Shown piece after piece: positions 56,389 through 64,000 of a stretch of DNA of 64,000 nt. The stretch's first letter is position 1. Each line of letters begins with the position of its first letter. Source of the stretch: Methylomarinum vadi. Lineage in GTDB: Bacteria > Pseudomonadota > Gammaproteobacteria > Methylococcales > Methylomonadaceae. The stretch is taken from positions 372,001 to 436,000 of the forward strand of contig NZ_JPON01000001.1 in assembly GCF_000733935.1 (NCBI RefSeq), given 5' to 3'. The position numbers and the translations under genes were made by a program. A model generated the notes under the pieces. The model made no database searches, was not told the DNA's origin, and saw only the letters and a program-made list of their open reading frames with translations.

Positions 56389-56430
56389 CTGCTTACCGAC
56401 GGACGACTTACGTCGTTTGCCGGTAGGCAG
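56389..56430 (+). promoter_or_regulatory. Long hairpin directly after hcp
   Basis: CTGCTTACCGACGGACGAC (56389-56407), loop TTAC, then GTCGTTTGCCGGTAGGCAG (56412-56430). Nineteen paired positions include three G-U wobbles and one A-C mismatch. There is no T tract, so it is more likely an mRNA-stabilising or attenuating element than a full terminator. It lies 16 nt after the hcp stop. Confidence 0.7.
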
Positions 56431-56459
56431 ATGCAAGTAAACAATAACTGAATATACAT

Positions 56460-57269
56460 ATGACCGCGGAAGAATCTCTGAAACAGGGCGATATCGATAC
56501 CGCCTTGCTCGCATTGCAAGAACAGGTAAGAAAACAACCGGCCAACGTCGAGCTGCGTGTGTTTCTATTTCAGCTTCTTGCGGTAATGGGGCAATGGGAC
56601 AGGGCCTTGACCCAATTAAATGTAGCCGGCGATATGGATGACAGTACCCTGGCGATGGTAACTATGTACCGCCAGGTGATTACTTGCGAACGCCTGCGTG
56701 AGCAAGTGTTCATGGGCAACAAGGAGCCGGTGGTGTTCGGCAAGCCTAAAGAATGGGTTGCCTTGTTATTGCAGGCATTGAAATTAACCGCTCAGGGCGA
56801 GTACGCAAAATCGCAACAACTCAGAACTCAGGCATTCGATGAGGCCGAGGTCACCTCGGGGATCATCGATGAAAAATCGTTCGCCTGGATTGCAGACAGC
56901 GACCCCAGACTGGGGCCTGTCATGGAAGCCATCATCGATGGCCGCTATCTATGGGTGCCTTTTGAAAACCTGAAATCGATCGTGGTCGACGAGCCCGTCG
57001 ATTTACGCGATGTGATTTGGTTGCCGGCACACTTTACTTGGCAAAATGGCGGGGAAAATTACGGATTAATCCCGGCGCGTTATCCTTTTTCATATCAATA
57101 CGAGTCATTGCTGGCCCTTTCGCGTAAAACCGAATGGCAGGATTGCGGTGAGGATTTGTTTTTGGGCATAGGGCAAAAAATTTGGGTGACCGATGTCGAC
57201 GAATATCCCTTGATGGATGTTAGGTCGATACAGTTTAACGCCGGGTTGGATAACGACCAGGAGTCATAG
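56460..57269 (+). CDS. tagJ: T6SS accessory protein TagJ (ImpE/SciE family)
   Basis: 269 residues. The N-terminal TPR-like helices (SLKQGDIDTALLALQEQVRKQPANVELRVFLFQLLAVMGQWDRALTQL) and the C-terminal domain with IADSDPRLGPVMEAIIDGRYLWVPFENLKSI and RDVIWLPAHFTWQNGG are typical of ImpE. In P. aeruginosa TagJ binds the TssB sheath protein; it is found in clusters of the HSI-I type. It lies between hcp and tssE. Confidence 0.92.
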   Translation: MTAEESLKQGDIDTALLALQEQVRKQPANVELRVFLFQLLAVMGQWDRALTQLNVAGDMDDSTLAMVTMYRQVITCERLREQVFMGNKEPVVFGKPKEWVALLLQALKLTAQGEYAKSQQLRTQAFDEAEVTSGIIDEKSFAWIADSDPRLGPVMEAIIDGRYLWVPFENLKSIVVDEPVDLRDVIWLPAHFTWQNGGENYGLIPARYPFSYQYESLLALSRKTEWQDCGEDLFLGIGQKIWVTDVDEYPLMDVRSIQFNAGLDNDQES

Positions 57270-57270
57270 G

Positions 57271-57933
57271 GTGGCCAGAACGCTACCTAAGGAACGTTTT
57301 CTGCCTTCATTGTTGGATCGTTTGACCGACGACGATCCAGTCAATAATTCCATACAGCGACAGAATCAACAAATTCATCGTATCGAGAAAGAACTCATGG
57401 AATTGAGTAAACGACAAATGGACGACTCCGAACCGGATTTCCAAAAAAAACACCATCAACTTTTGCAGCAACTGGAGCAACTGCGCTTGCAACAAAATGT
57501 GTTGAGTGCGTCACTCAGCTCGTTGAGGGAACTGCGGGCTTGCGTGAAAAGAGACTTGGACTGGTTGCTGAATGCCAGTCAATATTCGCCGCAACAGGAG
57601 CTGGAAGGCTATCCGGAAATAGCGCGATCGGTCCTTAATTATGGCTTGCCGGATTTAACCGGAAAAACCGTTTCCGGTTTCGATATCCGCCATTTAGAGC
57701 GCTTATTGAAGCAAGTGATAATCGATTTCGAGCCACGTATCATTAAGAAGACCTTGGTCATCAGAATACTAGCCGATAAGAGTATGTTCGACCATAATGC
57801 CGTCACCTTTGAAATCGAAGGCGAACTGTGGGCCGAACCTCAACCTTTGCATTTGCATTTGCGTACCGAATTCGAACTGGAAAGCGGCAATGTTTCGGTG
57901 TATGACTACCGCCAAACCGGGGCCAAGCGATGA
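57271..57933 (+). CDS. tssE: T6SS baseplate protein TssE (gp25-like) with coiled-coil insert
   Basis: 220 residues from a GTG at 57271 with AGGAG 8 nt upstream and 1 nt after the tagJ stop. The N-terminal RFLPSLLDRLTDDDP and the gp25 core (LRACVKRDLDWLLNASQ, SVLNYGLPDLTG, IIDFEPRIIKKTLVI) are typical. Between them, about residues 28-85, lies a Gln/Leu-rich coiled coil (IQRQNQQIHRIEKELMELSK and HHQLLQQLEQLRLQQ) not usual in TssE, which is generally shorter. The stop overlaps tssF by 4 nt. Confidence 0.92.
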   Translation: MARTLPKERFLPSLLDRLTDDDPVNNSIQRQNQQIHRIEKELMELSKRQMDDSEPDFQKKHHQLLQQLEQLRLQQNVLSASLSSLRELRACVKRDLDWLLNASQYSPQQELEGYPEIARSVLNYGLPDLTGKTVSGFDIRHLERLLKQVIIDFEPRIIKKTLVIRILADKSMFDHNAVTFEIEGELWAEPQPLHLHLRTEFELESGNVSVYDYRQTGAKR

Positions 57934-59801
57934 ATCCCAAGTTTCTTGAGCATTACAATCGAGAGCTCCAGTTCATTCGCGAAATGGGGGGCGAATTCGC
58001 CAAACGTTATCCGAAGATAGCCGCCGGCTTGGACCTGGGGGGAACCGAATGCGCCGATCCTTATGTTGAAAGGTTATTGGAAAGCTTCGCCTTTTTGACT
58101 GCCCGAGTGCAGTTGAAAATGGAAGCGGAATTTCCCCGTTTCACTCAACATTTGCTGGAAATCGTTTATCCGCATTATTTGGCGCCGTTACCCTCGATGA
58201 CCGTTGTCGAGATACGCCCGGATTTACAGGGAGGCATCAGCGAAGAAGGCTTTCAACTGCCTAGGCACACCCGCTTATTCAGCAATACGGGGGCCAAAGG
58301 CCGCAGCAAATGCGAATTTCAAACGGCCCATGAATTAACGCTGTGGCCAGTCAAGCTTAAAGAGGCCTCTTATTTGCCATTGGGCGAAGCCTTGCGATAT
58401 GCCGGTTCTTCAGTGAAAGGCGTCAAAGCCGGTTTGTGCTTGAAACTGCAAACGGTGTTGGAAATCGGCTTCCATGAAATGCAGATCGACCATCTGCCTT
58501 TTTATCTGCATGGTACCGGTGCGTTGCCGGGAGAATTGTATGAATTAATTATCGGCCATGGCGCCGCGGTCGTCATCAAGGACAAAACGGCGGATGGGAA
58601 AACGCACGTTTTGCATAAGTCCTGCATCGAGTCACTAGGCTTTGGTGAAAACGAGGCGCTATTGCCTTATACGGCGGCCTCCTTTCAGGGCTATCGTTTG
58701 TTGCAGGAATATTTTGCATTACCGCAGCGTTTTCTGTTTTTCCAATTGCGGCAATTAAATTCGGCTTTGCAGTGTTGCCGAGGCGACGAAGTCGAAATCG
58801 TGATTCTTCTCGACAGCGCCAAGGATGAATTGGAAGACGTTATCAGCAGTGATCATTTCAAGTTGAATTGCACGCCGGCGATTAATCTTTTTCCCAAACG
58901 CACCGACCGGATCCATCTCGACCAATACAGCAGTGAGCATCACTTGGTCATCGATCGAACCCGGCCGCAAGACTTCGAGGTATTCAGCATTTTGGAAGTC
59001 GCCGGTTACGGGGCCGGTTCGAAAAACGAACAAATTTTTCGGCCGTTTTATTCGGACCGTCAGGACTCCGGAATACAGGGAGATTTCGCTTATTATACCG
59101 TCAGGCGGCAGCCGACCCTCGAAGCGGCGCAAAGCGGCATAGGTAAGTTAAAAACGGATTATGTCGGCAGCGAATTGTTCTTGTCCCTGGTCGATGCCGG
59201 CGAATTGCCTTATCGAACCGATCTACGCCAGTTAGGGGTGAGGACCTTGTGTACTAATCGTTCCTTGCCTAAGCTCATGTTGGTCGGCGAGGGCAAGTCT
59301 GATTTTACTTGGGAAATCAGTGCGCCGATAGAGTCGATCCATTGCCTGGCGGGACCGACCGACCCCAAGCCGTCCCATGCCGAAGGAAGCCATGCCTGGC
59401 GTTTGATCAACCATTTGACGCTGAATTATTTGAGCCTGATCAATAACGACAGCCGTCAAGGCGCTACGGCATTACGGGATTTGCTCAGGTTGTACGGCGA
59501 TTTCAGCGAACCCGCCATCGCCAAACAGATCGAGGGGTTATTGACCGTGCACAGTCGATCGGTGACGATGCGAGTGCCTATCAAGGGACCTATGACATTC
59601 GGTCGCGGTGTGGAGATCAGCGTTAATTTCGACGAATCCTCGTTCGTTGGCGGCAGTTGTTTTTTACTGGGCGCGATACTGGAGCGATTTTTTTGCAAAT
59701 ATGTATCGATCAACAGTTTCACTCAAGTAGTCATTAAAACCCGAGAACGTGGCGAGATTATGCGATGGCCGGTCAGAACAGGCACCCGAACTTTGATTTA
59801 G
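57930..59801 (+). CDS. tssF: T6SS baseplate protein TssF
   Basis: 623 residues of the ImpG/VasA family. The N-terminal FLEHYNRELQFIREMGGEFAKRYPKIAAGL is the signature, followed by DPYVERLLESFAFLTARVQLKMEAEFPRF and, later, RQPTLEAAQSG and LRTLCTNRSLP. The C-terminal FTQVVIKTRERGEIMRWPVRTGTR matches the family end. It forms the wedge with TssG and TssE. The 3' end overlaps tssG by 37 nt. Confidence 0.96.
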   Translation: MNPKFLEHYNRELQFIREMGGEFAKRYPKIAAGLDLGGTECADPYVERLLESFAFLTARVQLKMEAEFPRFTQHLLEIVYPHYLAPLPSMTVVEIRPDLQGGISEEGFQLPRHTRLFSNTGAKGRSKCEFQTAHELTLWPVKLKEASYLPLGEALRYAGSSVKGVKAGLCLKLQTVLEIGFHEMQIDHLPFYLHGTGALPGELYELIIGHGAAVVIKDKTADGKTHVLHKSCIESLGFGENEALLPYTAASFQGYRLLQEYFALPQRFLFFQLRQLNSALQCCRGDEVEIVILLDSAKDELEDVISSDHFKLNCTPAINLFPKRTDRIHLDQYSSEHHLVIDRTRPQDFEVFSILEVAGYGAGSKNEQIFRPFYSDRQDSGIQGDFAYYTVRRQPTLEAAQSGIGKLKTDYVGSELFLSLVDAGELPYRTDLRQLGVRTLCTNRSLPKLMLVGEGKSDFTWEISAPIESIHCLAGPTDPKPSHAEGSHAWRLINHLTLNYLSLINNDSRQGATALRDLLRLYGDFSEPAIAKQIEGLLTVHSRSVTMRVPIKGPMTFGRGVEISVNFDESSFVGGSCFLLGAILERFFCKYVSINSFTQVVIKTRERGEIMRWPVRTGTRTLI

Positions 59802-60790
59802 AACCGCTCGATCAGTTGCGGCAAGCGCCTTATAAATTCGATTTTTATCAGGCCTTGCGGCTGATGGAGTGCCTGAATAAAAAGAAACCGCGCTTGGGGT
59901 ATTCGGCCAAACCGGCCGACGATCTTGTTCGCCTGGGGCAAAAGCCCAGTATGCAGTTCGCGCCGTCGATGCTGGCTTCTTTCAAGCTCGATGGCAAACG
60001 GGCGGCCGTATTGAAAGTATTTTTTTTCGGCGTGTTCGGCCCCAACGGTCCATTGCCTTTGCATTTGACCGAGTATGCCCGAAGCCGGATACGGCACGCC
60101 AAAGACGAGACCTTCGCCGAATTCGCCGATTTGTTTCACCACCGTCTGCTAAGCTTGTTTTATCGTGCCTGGGCCGATAAAGAACCGACCGTGCAATTGG
60201 ACCGGCCGGATCATGACCGTTTCAGTTTTTATGTCGGATCGCTGACCGGCATGGCGGAACCATCGCTGCGTAAACGCGATGAAATTTCGGATCATACCAA
60301 ACTGCATTTTGCGGCACATTTAGCGTGTCATTGCCGGCATGCCGAAGGTCTTCAGGTCATATTGCAAGACTATTTTCAAGTACCGGTACGACTGGATGAA
60401 TTCGTCGGCGAATGGCTGGATATGCCCGCTGACAGTTATTGTTTTCTTGATCAGGATGAAACGACCGGACAATTGGGCGTTTCGACGGTGATCGGAACGC
60501 GCAGTTGGCAATGCCAACATAAATTCCGTATTACCATCGGGCCATTAACGTTAGAGCAATATGAAAAAATGCTGCCGAACGGGGAAAATTTGACTAAGCT
60601 TCATGGCCTGGTCAGGAACTATGTCGGTTTTGAATTGACTTGGGATGTTAACCTGGTTTTAAAAGCCGCCGAAGTCCCTTCGCTACAACTTGGTGGCCAT
60701 GGCAGGCTCGGCTGGACAAGCTGGCTGCAAGCTGGTAAAAGACAACAAGCGGTGAATGATTTGTTTCTCAACATGGAGCGGATGGTATGA
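59765..60790 (+). CDS. tssG: T6SS baseplate protein TssG
   Basis: 341 residues of the ImpH/VasB family. PYKFDFYQALRLMECLNKKKPRLGYSAKPADDLVRLGQ near the N-terminus, FFGVFGPNGPLPLHLTEYARSR and GTRSWQCQHKFRITIGPL are the recognised motifs. It starts within tssF with GGCGAGATT upstream and ends with a 4-nt overlap on clpV, so tssE-F-G-H are translationally coupled. Confidence 0.96.
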   Translation: MAGQNRHPNFDLEPLDQLRQAPYKFDFYQALRLMECLNKKKPRLGYSAKPADDLVRLGQKPSMQFAPSMLASFKLDGKRAAVLKVFFFGVFGPNGPLPLHLTEYARSRIRHAKDETFAEFADLFHHRLLSLFYRAWADKEPTVQLDRPDHDRFSFYVGSLTGMAEPSLRKRDEISDHTKLHFAAHLACHCRHAEGLQVILQDYFQVPVRLDEFVGEWLDMPADSYCFLDQDETTGQLGVSTVIGTRSWQCQHKFRITIGPLTLEQYEKMLPNGENLTKLHGLVRNYVGFELTWDVNLVLKAAEVPSLQLGGHGRLGWTSWLQAGKRQQAVNDLFLNMERMV

Positions 60791-63510
60791 CAGAAATTAG
60801 CCGAACAGCGTTGTTTGGAAAACTCAATAACGTGGCTTACAAAGGCATCGAAAGCGCTACGGTGTTTTGTAAGATGCGCGGCAATGCCTATGTTGAGCTG
60901 GTACATTGGCTGCATCAAATCCTGCAATTACAGGATTCCGACCTTCACCGCATTATTAAACGCTTCGAATTGAACCCTTCCCATCTGGCCCGTGATTTTA
61001 CCGATTCCCTGGATCGTTTGCCCGCCGGGGCGACCGCTATTTCCGATCTGTCCGCGCATGTCGAACAGGCCGTTGAGCAAGGTTGGCTGTATGCCAGCTT
61101 GATGTATGGCAGCAATCAGGTGCGCAGCGGCCATTTGATCGTCGGTATCGTCAAAACACCGGATCTGCGCAATAACTTATATGCCATCTCCGGTCAGTTC
61201 AAAAAGATCAATACCGATACGCTGCTGGATGAATTCGATAAGATCGTTTCCGGTTCTCCCGAAGATAATTTGTCTGCCCATGACGGCAGCGCGCTTGCCG
61301 GCAATGCTGCTCCCGGCGAATATTCGGGCGCCATGCCGCCGGCGCAAATGGGCAAACAGGCTGCTTTACAACAGTTTTCGGTAGATCTGACCGAGGCCGC
61401 CCGCAAGGGCGATCTCGATCCGATCGTCGGCCGAGATGACGAAATTCGTCAAGTCATCGACATTTTGATGCGCCGCCGGCAAAACAACCCGATTTTGACC
61501 GGCGAGGCCGGCGTCGGCAAGACAGCCGTGGTCGAAGGCTTTGCCCAACGTATTGCCGCCGGCGATGTGCCGCCGCCGTTGCAAAATGTCAGCATCCGCA
61601 CGTTGGACCTGGGCTTGCTGCAAGCCGGCGCCAGCATGAAGGGCGAATTCGAAAACCGGCTGCGCCAGGTGATCGAGGAAGTCCAAGCCTCGGAAAAACC
61701 GATCATTTTGTTCATCGACGAAGCGCATACCTTGATCGGCGCCGGCGGGGCGGCCGGCACCGGCGATGCCGCCAATCTGCTCAAGCCGGCCTTGGCCAGA
61801 GGGTCATTGCGCACGGTTGCCGCGACCACTTGGGCCGAGTACAAGAAACATTTCGAGAAAGACCCCGCCTTGACCCGCCGTTTCCAGGTCGTCAAGGTCG
61901 ACGAGCCGAGCGAAGACAAGGCTCTGATGATGATGCGCGGCGTCGCGGCCGTCATGGAAAAGCATCATCAGGTATTATTGCTCGATGAGGCGTTGGAGGA
62001 TTCCGTCAAATTGTCGCACCGTTATATTCCCGACCGGCAGTTGCCGGATAAATCGGTCAGTGTGCTGGATACTGCCTGCGCCCGGGTCGCGATCAGTCAA
62101 TCGGCCGTGCCGGCGAAAGTCGATGACTGTCGCCGTCGTATCGAGGCGCTCAAGGTGGAAGCCGGGATTATCGAGCGGGAAAGTGCGGTCGGTATCGAGA
62201 TCAAGGATCGCAAGGAAGTTGTCGATTCCAAGCTGCAGGAGGAACAGCAGCGCCTGGAACAACTGGAGCAACGCTGGCAGCAAGAAAAGGAAGTCGTCGA
62301 ACAGATTTTGCAGTTGCGCGCCCAACTGAGAGGGGAAACCGTCGTCGACACTTCCCCCGAACAGGGCGAAAGTGCCGACGAGGAGAATGCCCCCTCAACG
62401 GATTCCGCTGTGGAAATTCAGCCAGAAGAATTGAAACAGCAGCTCAAAGATTTGCAGGTCAAATTAAATGACCTGCAAGGGGAGCAGCCGCTGATGTTCC
62501 CAACCGTCGACGGCCAGGCGATTTCTTCGGTCATTGCCGATTGGACCGGTATCCCGGTAGGACGCATGGTGAAAAATGAGATCGAGGCCATCCTGCAGTT
62601 GGGCGATACGCTGAACAAACGCGTCATCGGCCAGCGCCATGCCTTGGATATGATCGCGAGACGGGTACAGACTTCCCGCGCCAGTTTGGACAATCCTGGC
62701 AAGCCGATCGGTGTATTCCTGTTGTGCGGCCCGTCCGGGGTCGGTAAAACCGAAACCGGCCTGGCCTTGGCGGAAGCCCTGTATGGCGGCGAGGAAAACA
62801 TCATCACCATTAACATGAGCGAATACCAGGAAGCGCATACCGTTTCGACCCTGAAAGGTTCTCCCCCGGGGTATGTGGGCTACGGAGAAGGCGGTATTTT
62901 GACCGAGGCGGTCCGGCGTCGTCCCTATAGCGTGATTCTGTTAGACGAGGTGGAAAAAGCCCATCCGGATGTGCACGAGATATTCTTCCAGGTTTTCGAC
63001 AAAGGCTGGATGGAAGACGCCGAGGGTCGTTTTATCGACTTCAAGAATACGATCATCCTGCTGACCTCCAATGCCGGTACCGACCTGATCATGAATTTGT
63101 GCAAGGACCCCGACTTAATGCCGGATGCCGAGGGCATCGCCAAGGCCTTGCGCGAACCGTTGCTGAAAATATTCCCGGCCGCGTTATTGGGTAGATTGGT
63201 GACAATACCTTATTATCCGCTTAGCGACGAAATGCTGAAAGCCATTATCAAGTTGCAATTGAGCAGAATCGAAAAACGCGTCAAGGCCAACCACGGTATT
63301 CCGTTCACTTACGACGAGGCCGTCATACAATTGATCGCGGACCGTTGCAACGAACTCGAGAGTGGCGCCAGGGTGGTCGACGCCATTTTGACCAACACCG
63401 TCTTGCCGACCGTCAGCCAGGAATTTTTGACTAAAATGATGACAGGAGAACCGTTATCGGCCATTAGAATCGAAGTCGAGAACGGCGAGTTCAGTTATCG
63501 CTTCGAATAA
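60787..63510 (+). CDS. clpV: T6SS sheath-disassembly AAA+ ATPase ClpV (TssH)
   Basis: 907 residues. The N domain (about 1-160) recognises the TssC N-terminus. The first AAA has Walker A GEAGVGKT and Walker B IILFIDEAHTLIGAGG. A middle coiled coil (about 470-580) includes an acidic Ser/Glu-rich insertion (SPEQGESADEENAPSTDS). The second AAA has GPSGVGKT and VILLDEVEKAHPDV. No ClpP-binding loop is expected in ClpV. The gene completes the coupled tssEFGH block. Confidence 0.96.
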   Translation: MTEISRTALFGKLNNVAYKGIESATVFCKMRGNAYVELVHWLHQILQLQDSDLHRIIKRFELNPSHLARDFTDSLDRLPAGATAISDLSAHVEQAVEQGWLYASLMYGSNQVRSGHLIVGIVKTPDLRNNLYAISGQFKKINTDTLLDEFDKIVSGSPEDNLSAHDGSALAGNAAPGEYSGAMPPAQMGKQAALQQFSVDLTEAARKGDLDPIVGRDDEIRQVIDILMRRRQNNPILTGEAGVGKTAVVEGFAQRIAAGDVPPPLQNVSIRTLDLGLLQAGASMKGEFENRLRQVIEEVQASEKPIILFIDEAHTLIGAGGAAGTGDAANLLKPALARGSLRTVAATTWAEYKKHFEKDPALTRRFQVVKVDEPSEDKALMMMRGVAAVMEKHHQVLLLDEALEDSVKLSHRYIPDRQLPDKSVSVLDTACARVAISQSAVPAKVDDCRRRIEALKVEAGIIERESAVGIEIKDRKEVVDSKLQEEQQRLEQLEQRWQQEKEVVEQILQLRAQLRGETVVDTSPEQGESADEENAPSTDSAVEIQPEELKQQLKDLQVKLNDLQGEQPLMFPTVDGQAISSVIADWTGIPVGRMVKNEIEAILQLGDTLNKRVIGQRHALDMIARRVQTSRASLDNPGKPIGVFLLCGPSGVGKTETGLALAEALYGGEENIITINMSEYQEAHTVSTLKGSPPGYVGYGEGGILTEAVRRRPYSVILLDEVEKAHPDVHEIFFQVFDKGWMEDAEGRFIDFKNTIILLTSNAGTDLIMNLCKDPDLMPDAEGIAKALREPLLKIFPAALLGRLVTIPYYPLSDEMLKAIIKLQLSRIEKRVKANHGIPFTYDEAVIQLIADRCNELESGARVVDAILTNTVLPTVSQEFLTKMMTGEPLSAIRIEVENGEFSYRFE

Positions 63511-63534
63511 CTTACACAGTGAACGGACCCGTTT

Positions 63535-64000
63535 ATGTCAGTCACCCAACAAAATCGTGAAATCGAATTCATCACCCCGCTCGGGCCTGATGCCTTATTG
63601 CTGCGCGATGTCACGGTAACGGAAGAACTCGGGCGTCTGTTCACCATCAATGTCGAGCTCGGCAGTAGCGAGAATATAAATTTCGAAGATTTACTGGGCC
63701 AGAACGTTTCCATCCGTCTGAATCTGCTCAATGGCGGCGAACGTTATTTCAACGGCTTCGTCACCTCCCTGTCCCAGGGGGTCAATGAAGGCCGTTTTAC
63801 CCGCTACCACGCGACCATCCATCCCTGGTTATGGTTTTTGACCCGCACCTCCGATTGCCGCATTTTCCAAAACAAGACCGTTCCGGACATTATCAAGCAG
63901 GTCTGCAAAGACCTGGGTTTTACCGATATTGTCGACCGTTTGAGCGGCACTTATCGAACGTGGGAATATTGTGTGCAATACCGGGAGACGGATTTTAATT
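63535..64000 (+). CDS. vgrG: T6SS spike protein VgrG (TssI), 5' part
   Basis: The first 155 codons are visible; the gene runs off the window. ATG at 63535, 24 nt after clpV. The sequence has the VgrG N-terminal gp27-like signature: an opening REIEFITPLGPDALLLRDV segment, EELGRLFTINVEL, YFNGFVTSLSQG and TIHPWLWFLTRTSDCRIFQNKTVPDIIKQV. Whether a C-terminal effector extension or a PAAR/effector gene follows cannot be seen. Confidence 0.95.
   Translation, partial: MSVTQQNREIEFITPLGPDALLLRDVTVTEELGRLFTINVELGSSENINFEDLLGQNVSIRLNLLNGGERYFNGFVTSLSQGVNEGRFTRYHATIHPWLWFLTRTSDCRIFQNKTVPDIIKQVCKDLGFTDIVDRLSGTYRTWEYCVQYRETDFN

Overview
The window looks like a chromosomal segment of a gammaproteobacterium. 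The evidence is the order ribD-ribE-ribBX-ribH-nusB-thiL-pgpA, the ccmFGHI block, a NodB-type deacetylase lipoprotein and a type VI secretion (T6SS) cluster laid out like HSI-I of Pseudomonas aeruginosa. A methanotroph of the Methylococcales is my best guess from the general feel of the proteins. No methane or methanol oxidation gene is present to prove it, so that placement is inference.

Layout: (1) 1-5.2 kb, end of a cytochrome c maturation operon (ccmF partial, ccmG, ccmH, ccmI), then hemN and a small unknown gene. (2) 5.2-9.5 kb, a short-chain dehydrogenase, a class I aminotransferase and uvrB. The last two diverge from a palindrome whose arms are both TATAAT boxes. (3) 9.7-15.4 kb, tightly packed nrdR-ribD-ribE-ribBX-ribH-nusB-thiL-pgpA. 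(4) 15.4-24.9 kb, an initiator tRNA with its own promoter and terminator, then dusA, folE, hemH, a small CxxC membrane protein, a membrane-anchored MutS-like ATPase, purT, a lytic transglycosylase, an HDOD protein, two small lipoprotein genes and mobA. (5) 25.1-33.3 kb, two seemingly identical 593-bp IS200-type elements in direct orientation. They bracket an MCP, proA, nadD, rsfS, flgP- and flgT-like genes and a small esterase. Both element copies carry the same TGA stop inside tnpA, upstream of the catalytic tyrosine codon. (6) 33.3-36.7 kb, a DUF3857/transglutaminase-like protein whose last residues are encoded by the element, and a multi-span membrane protein. (7) 37.0-64.0 kb, a T6SS locus. 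Leftward run a Ser/Thr kinase and a LysM/NodB-deacetylase/TPR lipoprotein. Rightward run fha/tagH, tssJ, tssK, tssL, tssM, tagF, pppA, tssA, tssB, tssC, hcp, tagJ, tssE, tssF, tssG, clpV and the start of vgrG.

All 13 core T6SS genes are present, though vgrG is cut by the window end. The threonine phosphorylation module (kinase, phosphatase, FHA protein, TagF) is present too. No effector or immunity gene is visible before the window ends.

The observations I rate highest are: duplicated IS200 copies sharing a nonsense mutation before the catalytic Tyr; a cell-wall-binding deacetylase in an apparent operon with the T6SS kinase; an exact 20-residue (60-bp) tandem acidic/aromatic repeat in the FHA protein; a coiled-coil expansion of the baseplate protein TssE; and a two-span MutS-like ATPase next to purT.
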